Origin: Jaapia argillacea MUCL 33604
Lineage: Eukaryota > Basidiomycota > Agaricomycetes > Jaapiales > Jaapiaceae
DNA length: 64,000 nucleotides
NCBI GenBank assembly: GCA_000697665.1
Contig: KL197733.1
Span: forward strand, 294,333 to 358,332
Direction: 5' to 3'
Part shown: one piece after another, positions 1 through 13,345 of the stretch
How the letters are laid out: every line of letters begins with the position of its first letter
Numbering within the stretch: position 1 is the stretch's first letter
The notes under the pieces: generated by a model
Told to the model about the DNA's origin: nothing
The model's input: the letters and a program-made list of their open reading frames with translations, nothing else
The model's database searches: none
Position numbers and translations under genes: made by a program

Positions 1-1
1 G

Positions 2-21
2 CCCCCCCCCCCCCCCCCCCC
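2..21. repeat. poly-C run at the window edge
   Basis: Twenty consecutive C residues open the window, after a single G. No other homopolymer of this length was noticed here. It may be a genuine microsatellite or the ragged edge of an assembled contig, and the sequence alone cannot tell. The neighbouring gene ends twelve bases further on and is not disrupted. Confidence 0.8.
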
Positions 22-32
22 TCCAAACGAAA

Positions 33-1022
33 TCAATAATGATACGCGCTAACACTGGCCTCCCGTGCCATCATATCATTTAAGCACCTCGTGACGATAC
101 CAACACCCTCTTCGATCGCCTGTCGATCCCGTGGTGCTACCCTGCCCAGCAGGCGTCGAAACCGATCCGGATGCCAACGAAGTAAAGCACTTCGGATCCT
201 GTCCTTGCGCGATTGACCTCCAGAATGTAACGGAGAAAGGATAAATGTCGTGATGGCGTAAGGTGAAATGTCGCTTGGACAATTCGGTGCCTGCACCTGC
301 GGCCAGGGAATCGTGCGGAAACCAAGGAGATCTGTGGAAGATGTGGGCGCCGTGATGACGGCCCACCGGGCCTCATATCTCTTCCAAGTGTCAACCACCG
401 CTCTGTCTCCACTCATCGTCTCAGTCACCCTCCGTTCCCTCCTGAATCTCTCGCTGGCGTTCGTCGCCTTCCTCTCCTCTGCTATCTTCTGCCTCTCAGC
501 TTCCCGCTTCTGTCTTATCCTCTCTTCGATCCTCTCCATCTGTTCCCTCACCAATCTCGTCCTCTCCATCTCCCTCTCGATCGCCTTCCTCCTAACTTCC
601 TCCTCCCTCGCAGCCCAAGCAGCCGCCTGAACCTCGTACTCCTCAAACATATTATCCCACTTCTTCTTCCGCTCATCTCTCTGCTTCGAATCAGATAACC
701 CTTTCTGACCATGGACCCATCTCTCCGTCTCTGAATACTTCCCCTTCGGACCGAGGAACTCCTGCTCGATCATCCAAGAGTACAACTCTTCCGTCCGCTC
801 CCCATCCCGAGGAGTAACCTTCGTCCGCGGGTTCAGGTTCTGATTCCCGTGGGTCCTGGACGGCTGCAATCGTGAAGTGGACGGTAACGGTGTCTTGGAT
901 CGTACGGTATCGTCACGACGGGTAGTGCTGTCATAACGTGGCCGGTGATAGTACGGACTCGTAGTCGGTCTGATATTAGTGGTGGAGGTGTCGCGATATT
1001 GATATTCTTTGTACTGCGCCAT
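33..1022 (-). CDS. coiled-coil protein with C-terminal J-like HPD motif
   Basis: This is a single open frame of 329 residues. Residues 1-80 are polar and low in complexity. Residues about 115-205 are a highly charged Arg/Glu-rich helix that should form a coiled coil. The last 90 residues include the motif RSALLRWHPDRF, which resembles the HPD loop of J domains and the C-terminal region of NFKBIL1-like proteins. No full J domain is visible, so an Hsp70 co-chaperone role is only a possibility. The start is the first ATG of the frame, and no splice site is needed. The gene runs tail-to-head with CK2 alpha on the same strand. I do not recognise a named orthologue. The open frame and its composition make it a credible gene, but its function is unknown. 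Confidence 0.75.
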   Translation of the reverse strand: MAQYKEYQYRDTSTTNIRPTTSPYYHRPRYDSTTRRDDTVRSKTPLPSTSRLQPSRTHGNQNLNPRTKVTPRDGERTEELYSWMIEQEFLGPKGKYSETERWVHGQKGLSDSKQRDERKKKWDNMFEEYEVQAAAWAAREEEVRRKAIEREMERTRLVREQMERIEERIRQKREAERQKIAEERKATNASERFRRERRVTETMSGDRAVVDTWKRYEARWAVITAPTSSTDLLGFRTIPWPQVQAPNCPSDISPYAITTFILSPLHSGGQSRKDRIRSALLRWHPDRFRRLLGRVAPRDRQAIEEGVGIVTRCLNDMMAREASVSAYHY

Positions 1023-1478
1023 CGGGGAGTATGCTATAGACGATTATCTCTCCAGGAGATTGAGTGCAGAAGGCTGACGGGACGAGGGGAGGAGACGAAA
1101 GATATAACGCTTGCCATGCGGATACGGTCTTGAGATGCCATGTTTCAACCTGCAGGCACCAGCGTGATCTTCCTCACGCGCCGGAGATTCACATTCATCC
1201 ACTGAGGCTGAGCCCAAACAAATGATGTGGGGTGCACCTGAGCACCTCATGTACGATTTTAGATCTGATACTGCCTCGTTCATCCAACGACGCATCAATT
1301 CACACCACCCACGCATAAGTTACTGATACAACAATGTCGAGGGACGCCAAGAGTAATATAGGTATAGCAAGCTCAAGGCGTTGCATCCGAACAGCAAGCA
1401 TATAACAGAAAGAGTAGGGAATAAAAGAACTAAGCTGGAAGCAGAAACCCTCTAAGGAAAGATAAAAAAATGTTCTGA
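1023..1478. other. intergenic, promoter side of the HPD protein and 3' side of CK2
   Basis: No coding frame here has convincing composition or similarity. The stretch should hold the 3' untranslated region of the CK2 gene and the promoter of the HPD-motif gene. Confidence 0.5.
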
Positions 1479-3026
1479 TTAGGTCGAGCAGAACCCTGAA
1501 TCGCTGACACATTCGCCTTGAGCGGATATTGCTTCAAGTCGCACGGCGTCTAGATTAAAATGAAGGAGGATGCAGCATGATCAGGAACGCGTTCGTTAGG
1601 CATGGAGATGATAAAAAGGAATGGTGGACGGATAGGTGGGTAGACTTACTGAAGTATGTGTGAGCTTGAGCTTCCTTGGCTGTAAGCCGCTCTCGGTGAT
1701 CGTATCGGAGAAGTTTCTCGACGAGATCTAACGATTCGGTTGTGACGAACGGTTGGTTTTCTATGCTGGTGAAACGGGACCATGCTTGTTTAGGATATCT
1801 ACAGACGGATATGCATGAACACGAGAAAAAAGGAGGGTAACGAGAGTCAGAATATTGCTTTTGGCGAGGCGATAGGATATGGATGAATATATGCGCATGA
1901 GACAGGACAGACCTCTTCAACAAATCCTCCGAATCAGTTTCTAATTGGACATCGTACTTGTCTAAGTACTTGTCGAAATCATCAGTGCCAAGAACCTTGA
2001 GGATCTTCAGCAGTTGATCGTAATTATCGGCTCCTCGGAAGAAATGTTCCCTCCGGAAGATCTACCAGACTTATTAGCATCCAAGTTTCCCGAGACGGCT
2101 GAGGCCGAACGAGAACTTACCATAGACGCGAACATGCAGCCAACACTCCACATATCCAGACTATAATCATATTGCTTGTAGCCCACGAGTAATTCTGGAC
2201 CTTTATAGTAGCGAGAACCGACGCGGATATGGTAGTCGGTTCCGGGATGGTAAAATTCGGCCAGACCCCAATCAATCAGTCGTAGCTGAAAGGAATCTTG
2301 GGTTTAATAAAAAAGGACGAATTTTCATGGAGTATATGCGCAGCTTACTTTGCGTCGCTGATGGTCGATCATCACATTCCCAGGTTTTACGTCCCGATGC
2401 ATGATCCCATGAGAATGTGCGAAATCCAGAGCCTACGGAAGTCAAGTGGGTCAACGACGGTGAGCACGCAAGTGGGAACCAAGAAGTGCATACACTCAGC
2501 AGTTGGAAGGTATAGTACTTGACGTCCACTTCTGTCAACCGAGGGAACAGAAATTTCCACTCTACATTCTCGACGTACTCCATGACCAGACTGCGATATC
2601 GAGCAGAAGGATCGCGGACGACATCGAGCAGCGCGACGATATTGGGTCCGCCGGTGACGTTACGAAGGATCTTGATTTCTCGCTTAATTTTCTTTGATGA
2701 TACCGGCTTGAGGACTTTGATGATGCAGTTATCATCGTTCACCATATCGACTCCCTCGAACACCTAGAGAAGAAAGGGGAGGATGATCACATGAGACAAG
2801 GTGGTTTCGTTGATTTTCACCTGAAAGGAATGCGCACCTCGGAGTACTTTCCACCACCAACTCGCCGAATGATTTCATACCGATCACATCCATTCCACTC
2901 TATCCGCAAGTTCTCTGATACTCATCGTAAACCGGAGATGTTTTGAACGCAGAATAAGAAGGGCGTACCGTAGTCATACCAACTCTTTCCAAGACCAGCG
3001 TTAACATCGGCATAGACTCTTGACAT
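1479..3026 (-). CDS. CKA1: casein kinase II catalytic subunit alpha
   Basis: The gene encodes the serine/threonine kinase CK2 alpha, an acidophilic housekeeping kinase of nucleus and cytoplasm. The first exon begins [19 protein letters not shown], the family's typical N-terminus, and reads on through a glycine-rich loop ([10 protein letters not shown]), the basic [10 protein letters not shown] stretch, the catalytic loop HRDVKPGN near 2390 and the CK2-specific DWG (not DFG) near 2270. The last large exon holds the [16 protein letters not shown] subdomain XI region. It joins through a GTAAGT donor at 1649 to a short final exon reading YFNAVRLEAI and ending at 1479. There are several introns of about 50-90 bp. 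The kinase core looks complete. The start was chosen because the family motif begins at that ATG. Confidence 0.92.
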
Positions 3027-3919
3027 GATTATTTGAGCAGAAAACAACGCAGGTAAAGGGACTGAGACAGAATTAAACGCGGCAGCGACAGGCCAGCCCA
3101 GTGAGGCGAAGAGAAGGGAGTCAAGCCGAAGAAAGGACTGGTCACAGCATCTGTTGAATGAAGAGAAAGGCACTGAGGGAGAGTGGATCTTAATCCGGAC
3201 CCAATATGGCCTCGCAGCACCAGAACCGTACGTAACGTGATGACTATCCTCCGTCAGGTGTTTGAACCGCGACCGTGCGTTGTTCCGAATCCTCCTCTAT
3301 CGATGGCGATTTCCTCATTTTTTACTGCACCGTTCCCGCTACTCGTTCAACTGAACAATGGGTTTACGTTCAAGAACTCAACCCCATTCCCTTACCGACT
3401 CTTGCTAGCTCTGGATTATCCCCGGTATTATGTTGGGCATCCCCCATGACTTTCGGACTACAATTCAATAACGCCGATAGCAGATATAGCGCCAGAGCGT
3501 GTTTTGCTGCTGGGGAACAGCGGAACAGCCGCAGTTATCGCCTACTCGGAGGCCATTCCCGAGGATGCGGTCAACCTTCTCACCCACGTCAAGTCCTCGA
3601 GAAATCCCGCCAGAGGATGACTCTAATACTTGCAAAATACTTGCACTGATTATACTCGGTGTTGCCGGGACGTTCCGGAACTTATCTTGGCAACCCCTCC
3701 CTCGTGTTTGCCAAGTTCTCTGAGGCCACACTCGACTTGGCCCACGATGGCACGTTCCAGCTTCCCATCACACGCAATCATTGTTCTCTTGATCTCGACA
3801 CCACACAATCAATGCATTGCCTTGCAGACAGCAATAATCCAAGAAACGACTTCTATCTACTCTTCTATGTAGCGGTACAGCAGTCTTCACATAAGTGCCG
3901 CTCCTTCCTTCCTCCTCGC
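3027..3919. other. intergenic, about 0.9 kb
   Basis: This is CK2 upstream DNA followed by the 3' flank of the first F-box gene. Several overlapping short frames occur on both strands, but none has a domain, consistent composition or a paralogue in the window. I see nothing assignable beyond the expected CK2 promoter. Confidence 0.4.
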
Positions 3920-5565
3920 TCAGTGATTGTGAAACAGAGAAACCTCCAATTCATTCTGTTTTCCAAACCGTTTTCTCAATCGTAGGACACCAGTCGTAGC
4001 CTCACCCCCAGCCCCCCGGGCATTCCAACACGCCCAATAATCATCGAAAGACAACTGGACCGTCTGCAGATTCTTCAAGCCCCGTTGCTCAGTCAAGTGT
4101 CCCGTGAGCAGCGTAACCTCTCTGACCACGCGCTCTACAGAAGGGAGACCAAAACATGTCTGGATCGTGAGAGTTTGGATCGAAGCCGGGATTTCTCTCG
4201 TCGCAGCTGCGAGTAAACTCTGTACCGATATGAGGAGGCGTTTTGTACGGAAACCGTTAAAGAAAGACATACCTGTCTTCCGTATATGCCTTTACTACCG
4301 TACTCGCTATGAGTGAACGACGTGATGCATAAATCCTCCAAAGATTTCGCATTTCGGCAGACGAAGAGGAACAACTCCTCAGTCAGATCCCTAACGACGA
4401 GGTGTAATGATCCCAACACATTCGGAAGTTCCACGAGTTTGGGATAAAGTGGACCGACACCAAACAACCTTTCCAGGCACGAGACGGTGGTGTCGGGATC
4501 ACTGGAACCATCCGACAAGGATCCCCACAATGTCAATTCGCAAAGAGTAGATGCGTGATGGCCGGCAGGGAAGATATCAAGGAACACTTCTGGTCCACCG
4601 TACTTCTCCAACTGAGGTAGTGTGGAAGCCACAAAGCCGACAGGGATTTCCAATGGGTCTGTGGAGGGCGAGGGAGGCATGCGGGAGATCAACAACTCCT
4701 TCAGGCCAGTGAATTGCGAAAATGCCGCAAGGAAATAAGGCGAAGCCGTGATTCCATACGGTATGTGCAAAATTCGAAGGTTTTCGAACGGTTCCCTAGA
4801 GAGCGAAGGCAACAATGCCTCTGCAAAACGGTAATCGCGTAAAAGTCGAAGTGATCGCAACCGTTTCGGATGAACAAAAGTCGTCCACCTCGCCAAGTCT
4901 TCGTCAGTTTGCAAACGAGTGAAAGGGTCCAACACGTGATCGTCCATCTTGAAGTCAGATATCCCGACCAAGGGGAGTTGTTGCTCGGGATGGGCGGAGA
5001 TCATGGAATGAAAGATGGTTAAGCTCAACACCGGCAAGCAGGTCAACTTTGCAAGCTGTGTCAAACGTCGAGCGGAAAAGTCGATATGTGATAACCGCAA
5101 GCTCTTGAGGCCTGTAAATCGGGGCAAAACTTCGAAAAACTCCTCGATCAACGCATCTCCACCTTCTTCCATCCGTACTCCTTTGGTTTCGTCAAGGTAG
5201 GGTAACGTTATGTCAACCCTAATGGATCGGATAGAGGGAGCAATACGGTCAGAGGCGTAGAACGCCAACCGATCAATGTGGTTTTTGAGCGAACCGTAAA
5301 GGAAAAGCTTGGGGATGCTGTAGTCGAATCCATAGAGACAATTCCCGGCAATTCGTTGAGTTAGGGAGAGCGCGAGGTTGTCGAAGAGAAGGGGTTGGGC
5401 GAGGGAACGGAAGGATTGGCAAGTGAGTGTGAGGGTGGGTATGTTGTTGCGAGGAATATGGGAGAATATGGAGAGCCATAATTCTGGGGCGAGTTGATCA
5501 GAGGCGGACGGGGTGATCGCGTCTGCAAGAGTCGCTAAGCTCCCTGCATTAATATTGTCTGACAT
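3920..5565 (-). CDS. F-box protein, subfamily 1 (copy 1)
   Basis: This is a two-exon gene (5565-4273 and 4219-3920) predicted to encode 530 residues. The F-box lies at residues about 22-60 (LAPELWLSIFSHIP, then LTCQSFRSLAQPLLFDNL). The rest is leucine-rich and irregular, like degenerate leucine-rich repeats. F-box proteins normally bind Skp1 and carry substrates to an SCF ubiquitin ligase. The 53-bp intron has a GTATGT donor and an ACAG acceptor, and both flanking exons are in phase 0. The paralogue at 19053-20697 has the intron at the same place and exactly the same predicted length, which supports this model. The second exon ends with a shared NELEVSLFH motif. The substrate is unknown. Confidence 0.85.
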
Positions 5566-6567
5566 CGTTGACTGAGTTCTCTAGGGAGGTGAGTTCAGTC
5601 TCCTAGCATCGACTGGAGCTACACCAATATCCTTACCGTAAAATGAGAATATCTCCAACTACTCTGATTATCCTCTCCTTGTTACTCCCGCAACACCAAG
5701 CTGGACTCTGACCGGGGTTTCTCGGAAATCCCAAACAGAGGCTTCACCCCTCCCTCTCTTAAGTACCTCCAAATCCTAAACCGATGGGCTCAAAAAACGT
5801 ACAAATCGTAATAAAGATCACTCACCCTCTCCACATTGCCCGATCCACCAACATCTTTGTACCCAACCGGCGATAGCGAATAGTCTCGCCAACGGAAACT
5901 GTATTGATTTCATTCAAGACTCGACCAATGTCGAAGCGAAAACGCCCAAAATTTCAAAGGTGGCCAGTGCTTGAACGTAATTTTGCGCTAGGTAATCCTC
6001 GATAAGGTGTCAAGATGTCAAATGGAAGCATGTCCGCCCGATGATAGTGGGTTGACCCTGCGTATTATGGCGGATCCTGTTGACGGCGACGTTCAAGAAG
6101 AGGTTGGCCGAATGATAAGCATGAGGATAAGCACGACAATGTCGTGATAGGGCGTTGGGCATGGAGCCTAGACAGGTATAGGGAGGAATGCGGCGTACAT
6201 CATTTAAACACTGAGCTCAGAGCTAGCCGGGTCGTCGACAAAACAGAAGTTCAACAGAAAGAATTCAACACTCGGGTGAGTGGAGGTCGAGAGGATGCGC
6301 CACGATGGTAGTAGCCGGTAAGGATGTAGAATACGAGGCTTCGTGATGGGCGAGTTGCAATGACGTTCATAACGTTTCTCAGCCAAGCTTCCAACGGCAG
6401 ATTCACACCATGAAGAACGTCAAACATATCTTTCGTCGCTAGATAGTCGTAAAAGTACAGTGAATCACACATCCACTAATGATAACGATGCTCCACATCC
6501 CCAAGGCAAATCCTTCCCCCCTCCACATCCAGCGGCAACGAAACGTCCATCCTCGAAAGGCAAACCT
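5566..6567. other. intergenic, about 1 kb
   Basis: This DNA lies between the start of the F-box gene and the end of polyubiquitin. The short frames at 6200-6470 on the minus strand show no recognised domain. It probably holds the F-box promoter and the polyubiquitin 3' untranslated region. Confidence 0.45.
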
Positions 6568-8421
<1,854 letters not shown>

Positions 8422-9486
8422 CTAGCCCCCAACAGTGCCATCATACTTTTCCTCCTCTATGTCGAGGTCGACATCTTCCTCCCATAAAATCGGAGCACCC
8501 TGAATCCGGTCAACCCATTCCTGCTTTGCCTCCTCAAGACAAAACTCTCCCTCTACTTCACCCTTCTTCAACCTGACGTATCGGACTGCCAGAAGGCCAT
8601 TGCCTACCGTCGATGCCTCCAGGCCCCACCGTGCGATGTAGGCTTCCCGAAACCTGGTAGAAACGTCCAGTCCGATTATGAATCGTTGTAAGGACGATGG
8701 GAGCCTCATCTTGTTTTGCAGGGAAAATGAATTCGAGCCCGTTTCTAAGGGTCCGAAGGCTTGGGAAATTTTGATGTAAGCGTGGTCCAAGCGCAGTCCG
8801 CTGAGGTAGATGTGGGTGAGGTTGGGAGCATATTGAGCGATAGTGTCGATATGTGGAGCAACGATGCCACTCCTGTACACCTCATCTTTGTAGGCAACGT
8901 GTAAACGTTCCAGTGAGGGGAACGGGGCTGAAGGCAGCATATCCGGAGGGTGATCTGATAGCAATATGAGAGGGCGAGATACGTAGAAGGTGAGGTCTCG
9001 TAAGTGGGCCAGTGGGACAGAGATGCGAGGCATCATCGTATTTGTTTCCAGAAAGATGGTGAGAATTGTGAGGGTGGGATCGACGATCGCGAGGAGGCGA
9101 TTGACAAGGTCCGACATGCGGTCGAATACCCTCTTCCAAAAGTCCTCATCCTCAGTCGTCTGCACCTTCCATAAACGTGAGACATTCACGTCTCGAGGAT
9201 CCGAATTGTAGAAGTCCAAGAAGAGGTGGTGCACCCATGGTGGCTTTCGTTCCAACATTTGACAAAATTCGTCTAAGCGTTCGAGGGCTCTGATATCGAA
9301 TACGAGAAATAGGGATCGAAATAGAACGGGCTCAGAGACCCGATTGAAGGATTGGGAGACAAGAGAAAGAGCTCTTCCAGTCTCATTGTCAGGCCCAATT
9401 TCTGAGAATATCCGATGCCATATTTCGGGCGGACATCGTTTGCTTGCGGAGATGGTAGATGGTACCTTCTCATCTAGGGCTGTCAT
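8422..9486 (-). CDS. F-box protein, subfamily 2 (copy 1)
   Basis: This is an uninterrupted frame of 354 residues. The F-box is near residues 17-55 (CPPEIWHRIFSEIG, then LVSQSFNRVSEPVLFRSL). A long region follows with spaced leucines and the motif HHLFLDFYNSD. The protein at 33375-34538 shares this layout, including HLFIRFYNSD, a P-rich middle, and the ending LEEAKQEWVDRI versus FHEARLEWEDMV, so the two are paralogues. It is presumably an SCF substrate adaptor of unknown target. The start is the only suitable ATG before the F-box. No intron is required. Confidence 0.8.
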   Translation of the reverse strand: MTALDEKVPSTISASKRCPPEIWHRIFSEIGPDNETGRALSLVSQSFNRVSEPVLFRSLFLVFDIRALERLDEFCQMLERKPPWVHHLFLDFYNSDPRDVNVSRLWKVQTTEDEDFWKRVFDRMSDLVNRLLAIVDPTLTILTIFLETNTMMPRISVPLAHLRDLTFYVSRPLILLSDHPPDMLPSAPFPSLERLHVAYKDEVYRSGIVAPHIDTIAQYAPNLTHIYLSGLRLDHAYIKISQAFGPLETGSNSFSLQNKMRLPSSLQRFIIGLDVSTRFREAYIARWGLEASTVGNGLLAVRYVRLKKGEVEGEFCLEEAKQEWVDRIQGAPILWEEDVDLDIEEEKYDGTVGG

Positions 9487-10213
9487 CTGAGGGTATGATC
9501 AGTTTTTGACATGACGCCAAACGATCGATGGCAAGTACTTACTTGAATCTTCCGGTGGTTCGTCCGCTTGTGGACAGATCCAAGACTCAAGAGTGTTTGA
9601 AAGTGAAAATCCGTGAATATAGAGATCAAATAGGTTGAGAAAGGGGTCTTTCAGAATCGTAGCTGAGGCTGCATGAACTTATCAAGACTCCGATGATGAG
9701 GTAGACGTTGTGACGATGTCACACCTCTGGTCACAACTTGATTCAGACTGAGAACTTGAACACTGGTTTACTAAGTGGACCTTTTCACTTTACACAGCAG
9801 ACCTTGGGCTTCAAAGTTTCAATCATCCTAGTCGACCATCACCTACTTCCGAAAATACTTCACCATATCCGCAAAGAAATGGGTAAATTTGGTGATGGTA
9901 TGAACTTGCGGCACACCTTGAGCTGCCCGAGCCCGTCCATCGCAGGGCCAGGCCAAGATAGACCATTACTCCACTGGTGTAGGTCACTCATCCTCCCGCC
10001 CTGCGCCTTTCCCGAGTCGAGTCGAGTCCAGCTACACCTGTCACTCTCTGCTCGTGCCTCTGCGTCATAGCTCTCAACCGTATCTCGCCAGCAAACCAGC
10101 GTACTGAAACCATTTAAGCAGCATGGCCTCTTTGTCCCCCCTCTGCGCATGCCAGCACATTAGCTCTGACAATCTCTTGCTTGAATTGACTTGAAACGTC
10201 AAATGATTCTGAC
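9487..10213. other. intergenic, divergent promoter region
   Basis: This 0.73-kb stretch separates the starts of a minus-strand F-box gene and a plus-strand GX3 protein gene, so it should hold both promoters. Short frames on both strands look like chance openings. Confidence 0.45.
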
Positions 10214-11720
10214 ATGAATGATACTGATGTAAATGAAGAGTGAGTTCATTCCATCCCCATCCCTTGGTACTTCTGAATGTACTGATCATTTCAGACCAGA
10301 CCTCGTCAGTCCGCTCCAAGGAATAACCTTGTCAACTCCCTCAGCGAGCGAGGACGACGCTCGAGCTGAAGCCGAGGATGATGCTCTCCTCGACGTCCTA
10401 TCTAGAGGGTGTGAAGCCGAAACAATTCCCATCCCTTCGCAAAACACAGGTGGACCGCCTCCACCCCCTCGAACTTACCCTCACGCTCCACCAGGTCTCC
10501 TCGACCCAGGTTCCAGGAGTTACTCAGCCAGTTCCTCCGTTGCTCGTGACGTCGACCCTCGCCTAGTGCCAAACGAGCAAGGCGTGTACGTCGTTCCAAT
10601 GGACCAGTTGGCCGACACAATCGACCGGCTCGAGAAACAAGAAACCGAGAAAGAGTTGAGTGAGGTAATGGAGGGTGAGCGAGGATCGGGATCGGGGCTA
10701 GGAGACAGATCACACAGTGCTCATATCGACGGAGTGTCGCCAGCGTTGGCAAAGATGCTTCGAGAACTCCGTCGCCAACATCAACAACACCACTCACAAA
10801 GCCATCTACCACGCGCACCATCCTCCATCTCATCGCACTCCCAAGATCACCCTGGTTTACGAAGGATATCATCCGACCCTCACTCGGACGCCCATCCTCC
10901 CCCTCCTCGTGGTGGACTTGGCCCCATCCCTCTCGCCGATCTCCTCAATCGACTTCATCAACGTCAGCGTCGAAGTGTGGAGGATGAGGTTGTGGAGGAC
11001 GAATCGGCTGACGACCGAGCCGTCACCAATGGGACGCCACCATTACCAAGGAGGATGAGTTTGCCACACGACTTTTATTCTCAGCGAGCTGGGGGTCGCG
11101 GCAGCAGAGCTGGAGGGAGAGGGACTGGTAGGGCTTTCAGTCCAAATGCACTACATTTTGTGTATCCCCCTATCGCTAACCAAGCTCCTACTCGGGGACC
11201 ACAAAGTTCGGACGAGCTAATGCCGCCTGCTGGTGTAGACAGTGACGAAAGTCAATCGTCAGCACCTCCAGCTGAGAAACTAGCGGAATTCCTCCACCGT
11301 CTCGAAAACCGCCAACTCCATCTCACGCCATCCAACCACCATTCCCAACCCCAACCCCAAGAACCCTCACGGTTCCCACTCCCTTACTCATTTGGTCGTT
11401 CTCCCTCATCGCTTACCCCACCCAGCCCTCGGCCGCATCCCCACCACGAGTTTTCGACTGGGTACGAAGCTGGTTTTAGGGATGGGTTTCAAGAAGGGTT
11501 GGAGATTGGGAGGAGGCAGGGGATGAAGTTTTCTAGTATGGGTGTTGGTGTTGTTGGTGCCAGAGGTAGCGATGAGGGTGGGTCGGAGTATGATCCTTTG
11601 GGCGGGGCCGTCCCAGTTCCGTTTGACCCGAGATATGTGCGTGATGGACTTACTCCACCTTCTGGAGACCACGAAGTGGGTACTGCAGCTGGACCTGCTG
11701 GGTATCGCTTTATTGGATAG
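10214..11720 (+). CDS. low-complexity protein with short GX3 tract (unrecognised)
   Basis: The predicted protein has 483 residues and is rich in Pro, Ser, His and Arg. I prefer a two-exon model: a 26-base first exon (10214-10239, starting MNDTDVNE), a 55-bp intron with GTGAGT donor and TTTCAG acceptor, and exon 2 from 10295. The frame also stays open from 10233 without the intron. An Arg-Gly patch occurs near residue 285 (AGGRGSRAGGRGTGR). Near residues 395-420 there is GYEAGFRDGFQEGLEIGRRQ, with glycine at every fourth position as in the deca-GX3 motif of Yae1 and Lto1. Otherwise it is probably disordered. The convergent neighbour at 12030-13345 carries a longer version of the tract, which suggests related or interacting products. 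No function is assigned. Confidence 0.7.
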
Positions 11721-12029
11721 GTTTTGAATAGTCGGTCGATATCCCTGTTGGGTGTGTACGAGTAGTTCTATACCCATGCCTGAGAAATATCTACTGGTCA
11801 AACAAGCGCTGCTGTCCACTCCTTTTCAAGGTCGTTGCATTGCTTTAGTGACAAGATAAGAAAACGATACCGGTATCATGCAAAGTAAGAATACATATAG
11901 AGATACATTATGCATCATGAACCAGTCATGCGGAGTTTATACAATCTTCCCCCTTCAGAAATCCAACCAGCTTCCCCCGACAGTTCCTCGCCTTCAATTG
12001 ACCACCGCAAGCAACGCGCCACACCGCCC
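11721..12029. other. short convergent intergenic region
   Basis: These 309 bp lie between two convergent stop codons and should contain both 3' untranslated regions. No feature is recognised. Confidence 0.5.
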
Positions 12030-13345
12030 TTAGTACTGCTGTTGCGTGTACGCCTGCTGCGGCTGACCAGGAGGGGCGGGGGCGTACGCTTGCTGGGTAG
12101 GTGGCGGCGCAGCTGCATACGCCCCATGAGATTGCGGTGGTGGTTCGGTGTTGAGACGACGGTGAAGCCAGATAGGTCTCCTTTGTGGTGTAGGCTGATG
12201 TTCGCTTGGGTTCGAGTAACTCTCGACCCATTGTTGGGTTCTATCGTTCTTCTGGATCGTTATCATTAGTGTGATGAAACATAATGGAGGGGTGGATGGA
12301 AGGCTTACATCCGGACCATGACCGGGTTGCATCTCCTCCTCGACAAACTTGTCGAAAGCCTTCAAAGCCTGACCCCTCTCCTCCCTCTTCCCAGCCTCTC
12401 GACCCTCCTCCCACCCCTCCCTCCTACCAACCTCTCTCCCTTCTTCGTACCCCTCAAACCTCCCCTCCTGAAACCCATCCCCATGTCCCTCCTGCCACCC
12501 ATCCTCCTTCCCATCTCTCCAACCTTCCTCCAATCCTTCTTCAAAGCCACGTTTACGACCTTCGTGATACCCACGAGCAGACGCAGTCCTTTGAGTCGAC
12601 TCCCGTTTCTCCGATTCTTCGTACAGAGCATTCTCGTATTCCTTGAGCGCCGATTTGTATTTCCTCGCCTGATCCTCGTATTTCTCAGCTTCCTTCTCTG
12701 CCGCCATCCGTTTCGCCTCTGATTTCCTCAACAAATCCTCCGTACGACGTAAAGTGAGGTTGGTGGAATCCAATAAGGCTTGTAAACGTTTGGTCTCCAT
12801 GAGTAACGAAGAAGCCTCTTGTTCCGAACGTTGCCTGGCAGAATCTGAGATCGATATTCGTGCAAGGGCTACAGTAGCCCTACTCTCCGAAGCTTTAGCT
12901 TTCATCTCCGCTTGCTCGGCCCTCCTCAATTCAACTTCCAACCTATCAGTCGTATTCCTCAGTAACCCTTTCAGGTTATTAGCCGTACGGTCTTCTTCGG
13001 CTAACATCAGACCCATGATACTGTCGTCGTGGTCGACGAAAGGGAGGCGGTCTTTACGGTGTTTGGAGGGTGGAGGGGGGGATCGGAGGGAGGTTGAGGA
13101 GGTTGCGCGACGGGCTTTACGTTTTGTGAGGATTTTGAGGACTTCGGGGTCCCCTAGGAATTGGGCGAGGGGGGTTGGAGAGCTTGCTGCGTCTCGCAGG
13201 CGGCGAATGGTTTCTGATCTAAGGGTGGTGAGGACGAATAGTTGGAGGAGGGGGAGACAACAGGAAGGACGTACTCCATGCTAGCGGCGTGGTCGAGATT
13301 CCTGTCTCGAGGCGGAGGCGGCGATGTCGAAGATGAAGGATCCAT
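12030..13345 (-). CDS. coiled-coil protein with long GX3 repeat tract
   Basis: The model has three exons (13345-13275, 13218-12309, 12251-12030) and 400 residues. The first exon starts MDPSSSTSPPPPRDRNLDHA. Exon 2 opens with RRLRDAASSPTPLAQFLGDP and then a basic stretch. A Glu/Lys/Arg-rich coiled coil of about 130 residues follows. It is followed by roughly 16 glycine-first tetrapeptides, such as GWRDGKEDGWQEGHGDGFQE. The C-terminus is rich in Pro, Ala and Gln (QQAYAPAPPGQPQQAY). The GX3 periodicity recalls Yae1/Lto1, but those are small proteins of about 140-160 residues, so this is not a simple orthologue. Both introns keep phase (phase 2, then phase 0). Its partner gene converges from the other side with a shorter GX3 tract. 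Confidence 0.75.

Noticed and set aside
12284-13284. Plus-strand Pro/Leu/Ser-rich and Arg-rich frames
   Set aside because: They lie antisense to the Glu/Lys/Gly-rich coiled-coil gene; their composition follows from the codons of the real gene.
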